Below, one piece after another: positions 1 through 8,394 of a DNA stretch of 64,000 nucleotides (the first letter of the stretch is position 1; each line of letters begins with the position of its first letter). The DNA is from VAZQ01 sp963739385. Lineage in GTDB: Bacteria > Pseudomonadota > Alphaproteobacteria > Rhizobiales > Xanthobacteraceae. Under the pieces are notes generated by a model, which was not told the DNA's origin, made no database searches, and saw nothing but the letters and a program-made list of their open reading frames with translations. The stretch lies in assembly GCA_963739385.1 (NCBI GenBank), contig CAVUAI010000030.1, forward strand, positions 1-64,000. The letters run 5' to 3'. Position numbers and translations under genes: made by a program.

Positions 1-1
1 G

Positions 2-798
2 CATGGCCGACCACATCGATGGACCGTTGTATTAGAGCGCATGGGCCGCACCGGGCCGGTCATGGGCTTCGTGCATCCCAACCCGATGGACCAGGGTGCT
101 TGATTTTCCAGATGGCGCACATGTCCACCTGGTTCCGCTACATCGCCATCGACATTCCGGGCTACGGACGTTCGCCGAAGGCGCGCGACGGTCTGACCAT
201 GAGCGACATGGCGGAGGGCTGCTGGGAGGCGATCGAGACGGAGTTCCCCAAGGAGTCCGCGATGCTAGTCGGCTGCTCGGTCGGCTCCGCCATTCTCCCC
301 TATATGCACCACGCGCGGCCGAGCAAAACCAAAGCGCTGATCATGTGCGGCACCGGTTACAACCCCGGCAAGGAGTTCACGGGGCATCGCATCAAGCAAT
401 ACACAGACCGGGGCATCGGCTATCGTTGGGATTACACCTTCGAGGACTTGAGCCCGGCGTTTCGCCAGACGCCGCTGGCGATGTACTTCGCCGACATGTT
501 CGCCGAGCGCAACGCGCAAGCCGACCTCGAGACGATTGTCCGCCAATTCCTAGCCCTTAAGGCGCCGGACGCTGCGGATCACTATACGAGCGTGAAGTGC
601 CCGTCCATGATCCTGAGCGGCAGTGAGGATGAATCCACAAGTCGGCATTCGCGCTGAAGGAGCAGATTCCGAATTGTGCGATGCGGATTCTTCATGGCGC
701 GGGCCATGCCTGCCAGATGGAGCAACCGTGGCTGTTCGACCGCTACATGATCGAGTCTGAAAGACCACGGCTTGTTCCCGGTGCTCCGCCAGGGTTAA
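2..798 (+). pseudogene. alpha/beta hydrolase, multiply frameshifted
   Basis: An alpha/beta hydrolase can be read only by changing frame at least three times. The N-terminal piece GPVMGFVHPNPMDQ (about 53-94) is in one frame. The core from QMAHMSTWFR (about 109) to SGSEDE (about 632) is in a second and carries the nucleophile elbow GCSVGS (about 274-291). The acid/His piece HGAGHACQMEQPWLF is in a third, and the tail LKDHGLFPVLRQG ending at 798 in a fourth. Nucleophile and catalytic His regions are both recognisable, so the gene was once intact. The substrate is unknown. Repeated sequencing indels are the alternative to true decay. Confidence 0.75.
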
Positions 799-851
799 CC
801 GCGATTCTGCTGAGGTCCGTTTGAATGGTTCTCACTCTTTGGAGAATGCTG

Positions 852-1829
852 ATGGTAATCCTGCGCCGTGACATCCTACGCCTTTCCGCCGGCCTCGCCG
901 CGCTACCTGTCGCCTCGCGGCTCGCCTTCGCCGAGACCTATCCGTCGCGGCCGGTGCGCGTCCTAGTCGCGACGTCGGCCGGCAGGTCGACCGACATCAT
1001 CGGGCGGCTGGTTGCGCAATATCTCACCGAGAAGCTCGGCCAGCCGTTTTTCGTCGAGAACCGACCCGGCGGCGGCAACAACATCGGTACCGAGATGGCG
1101 GCGCATGCGCCGCCCGACGGTTACACGCTGTTCATGGCGAACTCGGTCAACGCCATTAACAACTCGCTCTACAAGAACTGGAATTACGTCTCCATGAACG
1201 ACTTCGTTCCGATCATTAATACGATGACCTCGCCATGTCTGATGATGGTTCATCCGTCGGTGCCGGCGAAGACCGCGGCGGAGTTCATCGCGCTCGCCAA
1301 GGCCAACCCAGGCAAGATCAACATGGGTTCCGGCGGGGTCGGCTCGACCGGTCATCTCGGCGGCGAGTTGCTTCAGATGATGGCGGGGATCAAGCTTGCG
1401 CACGTTCCGTATCGCGGTGAGGCGCCAGCGATGACCGATCTCATCGCTGGACACTGCCAGATGGTGATCGCCACCACGGGCTCGGCAATGGAATATTGCA
1501 AGGCCGGCTCTGTGCGCGCGATCGCGGTGACGCTCGACATGAAGCTCGATGCGCTGCCGGACGTAAAGCCGTTATCGGACCTGCTGCCCGGTTACATGGC
1601 CATCGGCTGGAGCGGTCTGGTCGCGCCGAAAAACGTACCGGCCGACATCGTCGCGCTGCTCCACAAGCGCGCCAGCGACGCGCTCGCCCAACCGAACATC
1701 AGGCAGCGCGTCATGGACATGGGCGGCGTGGTGCCGGGTGGCACGGCTGCCGACTTCGGACGGTTCATGGCCGAGGACACCGAGCGCTGGGCGAAGGTGA
1801 TCAAGGTGGCAGGCATCAAGGTTAATTAG
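852..1829 (+). CDS. Bug/TctC family periplasmic solute-binding protein
   Basis: Probable extracytoplasmic binding protein of the tripartite tricarboxylate transporter class. The N-terminus has an RR pair (RRDILRLSAGLAALPV) and a hydrophobic stretch ending in AFA, so it is exported, perhaps by Tat. The mature part begins YPSRPVRVLVATSAG and has the family features STDIIGRLVAQ, VENRPGGGNNIGTE and HVPYRGEAPAMTDL. I chose the ATG at 852 because GGAG at 841-844 lies seven bases upstream; ATGs at 825 and 846 are worse placed. No TctA/TctB partner is adjacent; it follows a broken hydrolase, so it is an orphan. The ligand is not deducible. About 325 residues, normal for the family. Confidence 0.88.
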   Translation: MVILRRDILRLSAGLAALPVASRLAFAETYPSRPVRVLVATSAGRSTDIIGRLVAQYLTEKLGQPFFVENRPGGGNNIGTEMAAHAPPDGYTLFMANSVNAINNSLYKNWNYVSMNDFVPIINTMTSPCLMMVHPSVPAKTAAEFIALAKANPGKINMGSGGVGSTGHLGGELLQMMAGIKLAHVPYRGEAPAMTDLIAGHCQMVIATTGSAMEYCKAGSVRAIAVTLDMKLDALPDVKPLSDLLPGYMAIGWSGLVAPKNVPADIVALLHKRASDALAQPNIRQRVMDMGGVVPGGTAADFGRFMAEDTERWAKVIKVAGIKVN

Positions 1830-1974
1830 TCTCTCACGTGCGCACTCTTAACCATTCATCCAGAGGTGCGGGCCACATACCCGCAGCCTATCGGCCGAGG
1901 GGTTCTCCTCCCAGCGGTCCCTTTTGATTTGGGGGGCTGGTCCTTTTTTTGATATTCTCGGTGCGCAAGGGAGC

Positions 1975-2197
1975 ACTCCCAATGATGAGTCCCGACGCCC
2001 GCTATTGGACTTTGCATTGGCTCCGTGTCGCGCTCTGGCCTTCTGCCGATCCTAACGCTATTCCGTGCCGGTCGCGGCGCCCTGAACTTAATGCACAGGT
2101 AGGCGGCCTCAGTTGGCGGCCTAATCATCCGTCCGCCGCCGACGACGCGGATCGCGTGCGCCGACGAGGTGATCGAGTGAGCACTATCGCGAACTGA
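1975..2197 (+). repeat. degenerate rhizobial intergenic repeat (tentative)
   Basis: No convincing gene lies between 1830 and 2200. Read on the minus strand, part of this stretch gives SAHSITSSAHAI, resembling a spurious peptide I recall recurring in rhizobial intergenic repeats (SITSSARA type). I see no second copy in the window and no terminal repeats. Confidence is low; the stretch may simply be decayed sequence. Confidence 0.22.
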
Positions 2198-2202
2198 TTG
2201 GT

Positions 2203-2410
2203 ATGATGGTACAAACAAGCGCCGCCTATGCACAGCAAGCGGGAATTGAACGCAAGTCATTGCGCCAGCAAGATGGACCACCCAGACCATCGTGAACATT
2301 CTGGAGTTGGCGCCTGGGGCACGCGAAGTATGCCACACACACCAAACCCAATCGGCAGGCGAGCCCTGGCCAATCATCCCGCCGCTTGCTTCTTTCTATG
2401 TCGATGCCCG
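2203..2410 (+). pseudogene. cupin-type small protein remnant
   Basis: From the ATG at 2206 one frame reads SAAYAQQAGIERKSLRQQD, like the end of a signal peptide and start of a mature exported protein. It stops after about 27 codons. A second frame continues with TQTIVNILELAPGARE and CHTHQ, which looks like the beginning of a cupin metal-binding motif (ELAPG..HTHP). No barrel core follows. I read this as the 5' remnant of a small exported cupin broken by a frameshift and a truncation. The assignment rests on short matches. Confidence 0.35.
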
Positions 2411-2514
2411 TGAGTGGTGATCGGCATGCCCGGGTGCAGAACGGCGCTTGCGCAACTCATGCGGGGACTTTCCTTAGCTTACACGGCTTGCGAACTCGAC
2501 GCCGCAACGGCGAC

Positions 2515-2697
2515 TTACCATCTGCCAAGTCCTGGCGTTCCTGCAGGACCGCATTTTCCTAGGATGGGGCAAATCCAAATGCCCGTGCGATCGTGTGCTC
2601 GAGATTTCTGTGAAGCATTCATCACCTCATAGCCCCAAACCGCACATAGAGCGACAAAGGCCACAATCCATCCCGCATTTTGTAGGCGTTCTAGCAT
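2515..2697 (-). CDS. small single-TM hypothetical protein
   Basis: 60-residue ORF starting MLERLQNAGW with one hydrophobic segment (AGWIVAFVALCAVWGYEVM, about residues 8-26) followed by a basic, Gly/Pro-rich tail. The ATG at 2697 was chosen over an upstream one because AGGG lies seven bases before it. No family recognised. It stands alone between decayed sequence and the next gene on the other strand, so it could be spurious; the ribosome site and membrane segment are the support. Confidence 0.35.
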   Translation of the reverse strand: MLERLQNAGWIVAFVALCAVWGYEVMNASQKSRAHDRTGIWICPILGKCGPAGTPGLGRW

Positions 2698-2949
2698 TGG
2701 GCAATCCCTACCGTGCAACTAGACCACACCGACTGACACCTGCGGCTTGTTCTCTTTAGCGGTTACGAGCACGGATCACAGCGAACAGGGGACTCGCGCT
2801 CGTTCGGGCTTCAAATTCATGTGGGACTGCGCGGGTCTTTCCCGGTAGAAATTGAGGACCATATATTACCGAACTGGGATCCGCTTGAGGCCGACATCGG
2901 CTTCTGCAATCCATTCGTGGCTTCCGCGATCCACCCGTAGGATGCGAAC

Positions 2950-3816
2950 ATGAAGATTGGCATCATCGGCGCAGGCCAAATTGGCGGCACGCTGACCCGT
3001 CGCCTTACCGCGCTGGGACACGAGGTTTTTGTAGCAAACTCGCGAGGTCCCGAAACGCTCTCCGAATTGGCCGCCGAAACCGGCGCGACCGCTGTCTCGG
3101 TCGCCGAAGCCGTTCGCGGCGTGGGTCTCGTCGTGGTTACCATTCCTCAAAAGAATATTCCGAACCTCCCGGCCGGTTTGTTCGCAGATATGTCGGACGG
3201 GGTGGTCGTAGTCGATACCGGCAACTATTACCCACGCCAACGCGACGGCCGCATCGAGGCGATCGAGGCGGGCCTGCCGGAGAGCCGGTGGGTCGAGCAG
3301 CAGCTTGGCCGGCCGGTGATCAAAGCGTTCAATAACATTTACGCCCGACACCTTTTCGAATTGGGCCGGCCGGCAGGCGCGCCCGGGCGCATCGCCTTGC
3401 CAGTTGCGGGCGATGACGACGCAGCCAAGGCCGTCGTTCTGAAGCTCGTCGAAGAACTGGGCTTTGATGGTGTCGATGCCGGCGGTCTGGACGAGTCCTG
3501 GCGGCAGCAGCCTGGTACGCCGGTCTACACCAAGGACTTCGACGCCGACGGTGTCCGGCGCGGCCTATACGAAGCGAGCAAAGTCCGCACTCCGGAATGG
3601 CGTGGCACCTCGAACAGCCCGGGCAGCTTCACCGCCCTGCTTGAGCGCGCGGATTCTGTTTCTTCAGGCGGGCCGCAAACCACGAATGATGATGCGCTTC
3701 ACCGGGTGGCGCCCGCCGTTGGCATCCGTAGGGCCAGGGGCTCTTGCGCGCAACCCCAAATGCGAACCGCCGCGCCGGCCTGGCCGACATTTGCGCACCC
3801 ACTGGCAGCACACTAG
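2950..3816 (+). CDS. NADPH-dependent F420-reductase-like oxidoreductase with frame-extended C-terminus
   Basis: Rossmann protein of the F420-dependent NADP reductase-like family (Pfam F420_oxidored). The dinucleotide loop is GIIGAGQIGGTL at residues 3-14. VVVVDTGNYYPRQRDG and VIKAFNNIYARHLFELG are typical of family members that do not need F420, so the substrate is unknown. Relatives end near the motif EWRGTSNSPGSFTA. Here reading continues about 55 residues in Ser/Arg/Pro-rich sequence. One extra C in the CCC run near 3633 would give SFTAPA and a stop, so a one-base deletion probably extended the protein. The catalytic part looks intact. Confidence 0.8.
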   Translation: MKIGIIGAGQIGGTLTRRLTALGHEVFVANSRGPETLSELAAETGATAVSVAEAVRGVGLVVVTIPQKNIPNLPAGLFADMSDGVVVVDTGNYYPRQRDGRIEAIEAGLPESRWVEQQLGRPVIKAFNNIYARHLFELGRPAGAPGRIALPVAGDDDAAKAVVLKLVEELGFDGVDAGGLDESWRQQPGTPVYTKDFDADGVRRGLYEASKVRTPEWRGTSNSPGSFTALLERADSVSSGGPQTTNDDALHRVAPAVGIRRARGSCAQPQMRTAAPAWPTFAHPLAAH

Positions 3817-3873
3817 TCGGCTACTCTTGCAAAAGGCCGGCGCGGCGGCGTTGACCCGGCAGGTTCACCTACC

Positions 3874-3996
3874 CTCCATCACTGGCAGCGCGCGTATGAG
3901 CTTATCCGCGCCCAACTCGACGTGGAGAGTGTGACCAGTCAATTGCATAGGGCGCTGTTCTTGGACGGGGTCCTCGACCTCACCGCGTTTCTGTGA
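3874..3996 (+). pseudogene. start-less fragment of a small helical protein
   Basis: A frame ending in TGA at 3994-3996 reads HHWQRAYELIRAQLDVES and LHRALFLDGVLDLTAFL, coding-like and helical. It has no usable start codon, and upstream codons become Gly/Arg-rich and non-coding in character. It resembles short rhizobial orphan proteins and is probably a truncated copy. No function can be given. Confidence 0.28.
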
Positions 3997-4065
3997 CTGA
4001 ACGGCCCAACGGTGCGGCAACAATAAGCTGCCGCGCGTGTTGGCTGTGAAGGACTGGAGTAGATC

Positions 4066-4416
4066 ATGGACCTACTGGAGCGCTTCCCCCGCGCGTGGTG
4101 CGACACCTGCCAGAAGGTCCAGCCGGTGATCCTCGACGTGATGAAGGCGAACGACAAAAACGACCACGATGCGGCTGACATCATTTGCGAAGAGTGCAAG
4201 TCAATCCTGGTGACGTTGCACGCACCCAGCGCTTCCCGGCCTGTCTTGCACACCAAGAAGGCTGCGAAAGCATCAGAGATGGCGTCCCAAGAAATAGATC
4301 GTCTGATTGACCCATCAGCACCTGACGAAGAACGGCAACGCCGCAAACGACGGCTCATAAAGGGGCCGAAGGAGTTCAGAGACGTTCGCGGCGGTAATCG
4401 CCCTAAACTCAAGTAA
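4066..4416 (+). CDS. zinc-ribbon hypothetical protein
   Basis: 116 residues. The N-terminal half has two Cys pairs, WCDTCQKVQP (about residues 11-20) and CEECKSI (about 42-48), a CxxC...CxxC zinc-ribbon arrangement. The C-terminal part is highly charged (EERQRRKRRLIKGPKEFRD), suggesting nucleic-acid contact. GGAG six bases before the ATG supports the start. It looks like a conserved rhizobial orphan protein. No operon partner; neighbours downstream are on the opposite strand. Confidence 0.7.
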   Translation: MDLLERFPRAWCDTCQKVQPVILDVMKANDKNDHDAADIICEECKSILVTLHAPSASRPVLHTKKAAKASEMASQEIDRLIDPSAPDEERQRRKRRLIKGPKEFRDVRGGNRPKLK

Positions 4417-4465
4417 GTGGGCTCCGGGCGCGGTCATGACCGGTGGGTTCCAATGGAGCGCGTCC

Positions 4466-4675
4466 TTAGCGGATTGGCGGAAGAACTGGACCAGGGCTTG
4501 GGCTGTGAGGGGGAACGACCGGGGGGCGACGGACACCCAAATAGCAGTATCCGTTCACCAATAGCTGCGCTCGGGCATTCTCCGAACAACGTGGTCCAAA
4601 CCCGTAAGCAGTGGCAAGGATGGCGATGACGACCATCGCAACGAAAGCCCCTCGTCCTATGAGATGAAGGTTCAT
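4466..4675 (-). CDS. small membrane or exported protein with Pro-rich tail
   Basis: 69 residues. A hydrophobic segment near residues 9-27 (GAFVAMVVIAILATAYGF) is an anchor or uncleaved signal. Two Cys follow, then a Pro-rich tail (RRPPVVPPHSPSPGPVLPP). GGAGG lies four bases before the ATG, slightly close but strong. An overlapping longer frame on the same strand (4434-4712) lacks these features. Function unknown. Confidence 0.45.
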   Translation of the reverse strand: MNLHLIGRGAFVAMVVIAILATAYGFGPRCSENARAQLLVNGYCYLGVRRPPVVPPHSPSPGPVLPPIR

Positions 4676-4745
4676 TGAACCTCCGGTCTCGCTGACTGCG
4701 CTGGCGCACCACGCCCTCTATGTGACAGTGGCCGGGTACGGATTG

Positions 4746-4931
4746 CTAAACCTGGGCGCGGTCCCGTGGCCCAACGGGTGCAGCGTTGAAGCGCTTGTCC
4801 ATGGCGATGGCGGCCGCTCTCCAGTTAAGGGCCATGTTGAAGAGCCGATTTCGCAGCACGGGATCGTCCGTCTGCTGGCCGTACCAGACACAATCCCGCG
4901 CGTAGCCTTCACAGTCCTCGGCGGTGCCCAT
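4746..4931 (-). CDS. small helical hypothetical protein
   Basis: 61 residues starting MGTAEDCEGYARDCVWYG, with a helical centre (LRNRLFNMALNWRAAAIAM). The pattern xxAEDYRxxAxECxxLAxxTxDPxLRxxLxxMAxxW is common in short Bradyrhizobium/Rhizobium orphan proteins, and this follows it closely. There are no catalytic motifs and the role is unknown. The three genes 4466-5306 are all on the minus strand but separated by about 70-95 bases, so a shared transcript is possible, not shown. Confidence 0.6.
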   Translation of the reverse strand: MGTAEDCEGYARDCVWYGQQTDDPVLRNRLFNMALNWRAAAIAMDKRFNAAPVGPRDRAQV

Positions 4932-5024
4932 GGTCGGTTTCCATCCACCATGGAAATAACTAAGCGGAACACGACGTAGTTCCCCAACCGGACTACCAAC
5001 GACACTCTGTAGCAGTGGTTGCGC

Positions 5025-5306
5025 TCATCTTCGGGCTGATAGCCACTGCCGCCGCTGTGGAGAGCGCTGGAGAACCCTAAGCGCCTTGACGGCGTCGAAG
5101 CCGATCACGTCAGCAAGGACGAGCAGTTCGACCACATCCACACGCTGGCGACTACCACGCTCAATCCGCGACAACCACTGTTGCGGCTGGTCAAGGGCAG
5201 CGACAACTTCCTGCTGCGTTAAGCCCGCACGGAGACGCTCGGAGGCGATAAAGGCCCCGAGGCTACGGTGGGGCGTTGTGGGACGCTTGGGCATTCCCAG
5301 CACCAT
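5025..5306 (-). CDS. XRE-family HTH transcriptional regulator
   Basis: About 93 residues from the ATG at 5306 (a second ATG at 5294 is equally possible; neither has a clear ribosome site). A Cro/C1-type helix-turn-helix covers the N-terminal two thirds: LGAFIASERLRAGLTQQEV, then QPQQWLSRIERGSRQRVDV and a third helix LLVLADVIGFDAV. There is no ligand or dimerisation domain beyond this, as in small phage- or plasmid-derived repressors. Extending the frame upstream adds poor-quality sequence. Targets are unknown. Confidence 0.7.
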   Translation of the reverse strand: MVLGMPKRPTTPHRSLGAFIASERLRAGLTQQEVVAALDQPQQWLSRIERGSRQRVDVVELLVLADVIGFDAVKALRVLQRSPQRRQWLSARR

Positions 5307-5505
5307 ACAATGATCGGGGACGGTGTGCGCCGCGCTTGTGCTCCCGGGCACCGAACAAAGCGCCCGGAGCACCTTCAAGTACCACTCAGCAATCCAACGA
5401 CCCACAGCAGTGGACGCCTTCCGAACGCCAAGATGTTGGCACAGGTTCGCGCACGCATGCTGGGACGAGCTTGGTCGCCCTTGAGATGGGCGAAGGGGGC
5501 GCGGA

Positions 5506-6084
5506 ATGGACCTGGGGGCGCTTAAGGACCTTTGTCAGAGGCTAGATGAGTTAGCGGCGATCCTTGAAATCATGGAAGGCGAGCCGATCCACGTCGATTT
5601 ACATCGCGCGGCTGCCAACGCGCTGTACCAAGCCCATTCTGAGATTGAACGCCTGCGATCCGATAACGGCCGGCACCGCGAGACATCCAACGCGCTGCGC
5701 GATGCCCCTGCTGAAATTGAACGCCTGCGGTCGGATGCTGCCGACCTGCAACACACCAAGTTCGATGGAGGTCTGAGCAATCTTCCTCCGGCATCGGGCG
5801 CCGGCGCCACTGACTGGTTCAAGAAATTCCTAGAACGCAGGCGGGGCCATTCCACTGGTGTTGCCGCCGCCGCTGACAAGACCACACGAACCTATTTTCC
5901 GTTTCGCGTGGACATATGGACGGACGATGGCGGGAGCGTCCTTGAGCATCTTGCTGGCGTTGAGAACCTCATCGTGGCTCGGGGCGCATATCGAGCCGCC
6001 TGCGAGCGTTGGCCCCACGCGGCGATCACATTGCGGAAGGGCGCGAGCATTGTTGAGGACAGCCGGCGCGGGGCTACTCCATGA
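5506..6084 (+). CDS. coiled-coil hypothetical protein with C-terminal rhizobial orphan domain
   Basis: 192 residues. The N-terminal 80 residues are a predicted coiled coil with two near-identical copies of xEIERLRSDx (about residues 46-52 and 70-77), an internal duplication. A short linker and basic patch (KKFLERRRGH) precede a C-terminal domain with DIWTDDGGSVLEHLAGVE and AACERWPHAAITLRKGASI, which resembles free-standing short rhizobial proteins. It may be a fusion of a coil and that small domain. A GA-rich run before the ATG (AAGGGGGC) is the ribosome site. Function unknown. Confidence 0.65.
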   Translation: MDLGALKDLCQRLDELAAILEIMEGEPIHVDLHRAAANALYQAHSEIERLRSDNGRHRETSNALRDAPAEIERLRSDAADLQHTKFDGGLSNLPPASGAGATDWFKKFLERRRGHSTGVAAAADKTTRTYFPFRVDIWTDDGGSVLEHLAGVENLIVARGAYRAACERWPHAAITLRKGASIVEDSRRGATP

Positions 6085-6128
6085 AATAGTGGGGCAAGTG
6101 ATCAGAAATAGCCCAAGCGTCCCCCCGG

Positions 6129-6422
6129 CTATTCCACTATCAATGAGCTGAAGAACGTGTAGAGCGCAATGCCCATTGCCACTGCGATTGCGAAGGCCGA
6201 AACCGCCGAGGCGATTGCGCAATAAAGCATGAAGCTCGCATTCCTCTCTAAGGACGCGCAGGCTCTCTGCTGTGCTGCGCAGGCATCAAGCTGGGCTTGG
6301 GTCTGCCGTCGCAGCATTTCTGCCTTCGCCATCAGGTAATCCCGATCACCTTCCCGGCCCGACATTGCCTGCGTGAGTTCGCCCAGCGTCACGAGGGGAA
6401 GCTGCTCAGGTTTCAGCGGCAT
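6129..6422 (-). CDS. coiled-coil protein with C-terminal membrane anchor
   Basis: 97 residues. A charged helical region (DYLMAKAEMLRRQTQAQL) is followed by a hydrophobic segment at about residues 65-92 (FMLYCAIASAVSAFAIAVAM...), giving a tail-anchored topology. A very good ribosome site, AAGGAGGG, lies five bases before the ATG. It faces the coiled-coil gene at 5506 convergently with about 45 bases between. No recognised family. Confidence 0.65.
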   Translation of the reverse strand: MPLKPEQLPLVTLGELTQAMSGREGDRDYLMAKAEMLRRQTQAQLDACAAQQRACASLERNASFMLYCAIASAVSAFAIAVAMGIALYTFFSSLIVE

Positions 6423-6954
6423 GACGTCCCTCCTTGTCGGTCAGCTCGCGTTGCATGCGAGCACAACGATATGCCGGGATTGGGACAACATGAGTTCGCT
6501 GCCCCGAAGTGTTTTAGGTGCTGTTCATACAGACACTCTCATCGTTAGGCGATGTGGAGCGGTATTGGGCGGCGGTGTCTGAAATCTTGAGGCGAGCGCG
6601 TGAGAAATCGCCCATACCCCATCGGGCAATCTTCACGCGTTCTCACCGTCTTTGTGCCGCCAGGGTCTGGTGGAGGGCTATCGCGCTCACTACCGGCTCA
6701 CCGCGCGGCCGGCGTGGTGACGGATTGGCTCCTCCTTGGTGCAGGTCCGCTGGGGATGATCCCCTAAGATGCGCATCCCAGTACCCTCCTGGGCGAGCAG
6801 AGCGACCGTGTCGGATCAATTGACGACGACGTGCGTTGTTTTGGTGGCTGAGGCGGCGCACACTCCTTCGCGTCTGAAGTGGTGAGCGATGGACGCACCA
6901 GCGGCACAGGCCGTCTCACCCACTGTCCAGTCACCAGCACAGCAGGATCATCTC
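6423..6954. other. no gene recognised
   Basis: About 530 bases. Open frames exist on both strands, but none has a ribosome site, membrane segment or family motif, and their composition (Arg/Pro-rich) is that of shadow frames. I see no repeat or terminator here. Confidence 0.5.
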
Positions 6955-7242
6955 ATGGCCCTCAACATCCGTTCATTCGTCCTCGTCGCAGCGCTTTGTC
7001 TCCCCGTTACAGCGGCGATGGCTCAGGCTCAACAGCCATCACAGCAACGCGATGATCCCGCCAGCGTTGGGACGGGGCCGAGTTCGAGGGCGCCGGGCGA
7101 GATGAACTACGAGGCGCCGAAGCGCGCGCCCGTGACAACGAACGACCGTGGCATGACGATGCCAGCCGGCGCGCCGACGCCGGGTGACAGCAAGAACCCA
7201 GGCTCCGAGCAGCGTGAGAGAAGCGACGCGCGGGAAGAATAG
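6955..7242 (+). CDS. small secreted hypothetical protein
   Basis: 95 residues from the ATG at 6955. A clear Sec signal peptide (MALNIRSFVLVAALCLPV...) is predicted to be cut after AMA. The mature part is hydrophilic, Pro/Gly/Arg-rich and low-complexity (APKRAPVTTNDRGMTMPAG), probably disordered. An upstream ATG at 6889 in the same frame would hide the signal peptide, so I reject it. Short periplasmic proteins of this kind are common in Bradyrhizobium; function unknown. Its 3' end overlaps the reverse-strand zinc-ribbon frame. Confidence 0.65.
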   Translation: MALNIRSFVLVAALCLPVTAAMAQAQQPSQQRDDPASVGTGPSSRAPGEMNYEAPKRAPVTTNDRGMTMPAGAPTPGDSKNPGSEQRERSDAREE

Positions 7243-7583
7243 CCGGTGCCAACAGGTGGCTCACCACTGAGCGGCGTGCTGATGCCTCGTGCGTTTCGCT
7301 TGGTGCGTTCGAGCAAAAGAACCTCGGGGCAAACCGCTCCCATCTTGGTCTCATGTTCCACGCTACAATGCGGGCATCTAAAACGCACTGAATTGGAGCT
7401 AATGCGGGCTAGCGTCGCGTAGTCAGCATATACCCGAAGGTCAACCGGCCGTTGGCATGCCACGCATCGACAAATGAGACTACGCAGATTGTTCGCAATG
7501 AGGGTGCGGACATCGTTGGCAGCGAAGACTTCTTTTCTGGCCCCTGTCGCCGGCGTTTGACGCTTCAAGTCGGCATTGCTCAC
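7107..7583 (-). CDS. zinc-ribbon hypothetical protein, C-terminus doubtful
   Basis: Starts with GTG at 7583 behind a G-rich stretch. Two Cys pairs, CRCVACQRPVDLRV (about residues 38-51) and FRCPHCSVEHETK (about 68-80), make a CxxC...CxxC zinc ribbon; the spacing differs from the ribbon at 4066. The last 45 residues are the exact antisense of the secreted-protein gene at 6955-7242, which is unlikely to be native. A lost stop codon near 7245 by frameshift would explain it. Real domain about 100 residues; function unknown. Confidence 0.5.
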   Translation of the reverse strand: MSNADLKRQTPATGARKEVFAANDVRTLIANNLRSLICRCVACQRPVDLRVYADYATLARISSNSVRFRCPHCSVEHETKMGAVCPEVLLLERTKRNARGISTPLSGEPPVGTGYSSRASLLSRCSEPGFLLSPGVGAPAGIVMPRSFVVTGARFGAS

Positions 7584-7737
7584 GACTGTCCCCCAAATCG
7601 CCGGCGTCTGTCATCCGACCACGAAATTCGCCCCTCAATGGGGCGCTGATAAAAAATCCTATGAGTGTTGCAATGGGGCCACAGCTTTCGCAGCGCGGGT
7701 AAGCTGATGCATATGGTGGGACGTGCCGGTGCTTAGG

Positions 7738-8010
7738 TTAAATGCCCCAGGACGCCAAACCCGCTTCAGCTCCTACCGGACATCATCCTTGATCCTATAA
7801 ACCATCTGCCGGGTGGCCCAGTGGACCTTGGCGACCTCACCGACCCCTGCGGACTTTCCGAGCATCGCGTGCGCGCTCTCTAACTGTTTGCGGCTATAGC
7901 TTGGCTTGCGACCCCTATAGGCCTTCGTGCCGATGGGCCTTGGCGTGCGCAATGCCAGCGCTGCGCCCTGCAGTGCCCGATGGCGCTCAACCGACATTTC
8001 ATACCGGAAA
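7738..8010 (-). pseudogene. serine recombinase C-terminal fragment (copy 1)
   Basis: The minus strand reads EMSVERHRALQ, then AYRGRKPSYSRKQLESAHAM and ATRQMVYRIKDD, the C-terminal helix-turn-helix of resolvase/invertase-type serine recombinases. After IKDD a one-base shift restores PVGAEAGLASWGI and a stop at 7738, matching the end of copy 2 at 9509. The catalytic domain with the nucleophilic Ser is absent. This is a decayed tail of a mobile-element recombinase, not a working gene. Confidence 0.6.
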
Positions 8011-8211
8011 GCTGGCGCTGTTCGCGCTCGCCAGACCCGCTGCTCTCGCGAACGGCGGGGCCGATGGAAACAGGCGACGCAACTCAGCGGGATAGATGGC
8101 GTATTTGCCGTTGTGCAGTTGATGAGCAGGAAGCCGACCGGTCTTGATCGCCCTGTAGATCGTGGACTTGGCGACGCCCGTGGCTCTGGCTGCGCTGCTT
8201 GGCGTGTGCAT
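7999..8211 (-). CDS. small HTH DNA-binding protein (MerR/excisionase-like)
   Basis: About 70 residues from the ATG at 8211: SSAARATGVAKSTIYRAIKT then GRLPAHQLHNGKYAIYPAELRRLF. This is a MerR/excisionase-like winged helix as used by small rhizobial or phage DNA-binding proteins. After LRRLF the frame runs into unrelated sequence, and it abuts the recombinase fragment, so its 3' end may be truncated. It is transcribed away from the gene at 8395, with an inverted repeat between them. Confidence 0.5.
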   Translation of the reverse strand: MHTPSSAARATGVAKSTIYRAIKTGRLPAHQLHNGKYAIYPAELRRLFPSAPPFARAAGLASANSASFPV

Positions 8212-8310
8212 GGCGCTACCCGTGTGTTGCGCTGAAAATTGCCTGCCATGTTTTCTCCGCAACCGTTAACAAGTCGTTACGCGACCGCAATTGTTGGCAG
8301 CGTGTAAATA

Positions 8311-8327
8311 CCAACCAGATGGGTTGG
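8311..8327. promoter_or_regulatory. inverted repeat between divergent genes
   Basis: CCAACC-N5-GGTTGG, a perfect 6-base inverted repeat in the space between the HTH gene (start 8211, minus) and the gene at 8395 (plus). The location suits an operator, perhaps for the neighbouring HTH protein. No other copy was noticed. Confidence 0.25.
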
Positions 8328-8394
8328 CAAGTGATGCGGTCGTTCACACCAAATTAACCTTCCTGACACCAACTGTGGGAAGGGATGGAATGCT

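Noticed and set aside
1856..2377. 173-codon minus-strand frame
   Set aside because: No ribosome site or domain; composition and the SITSSAHA stretch point to repeat or decayed sequence.
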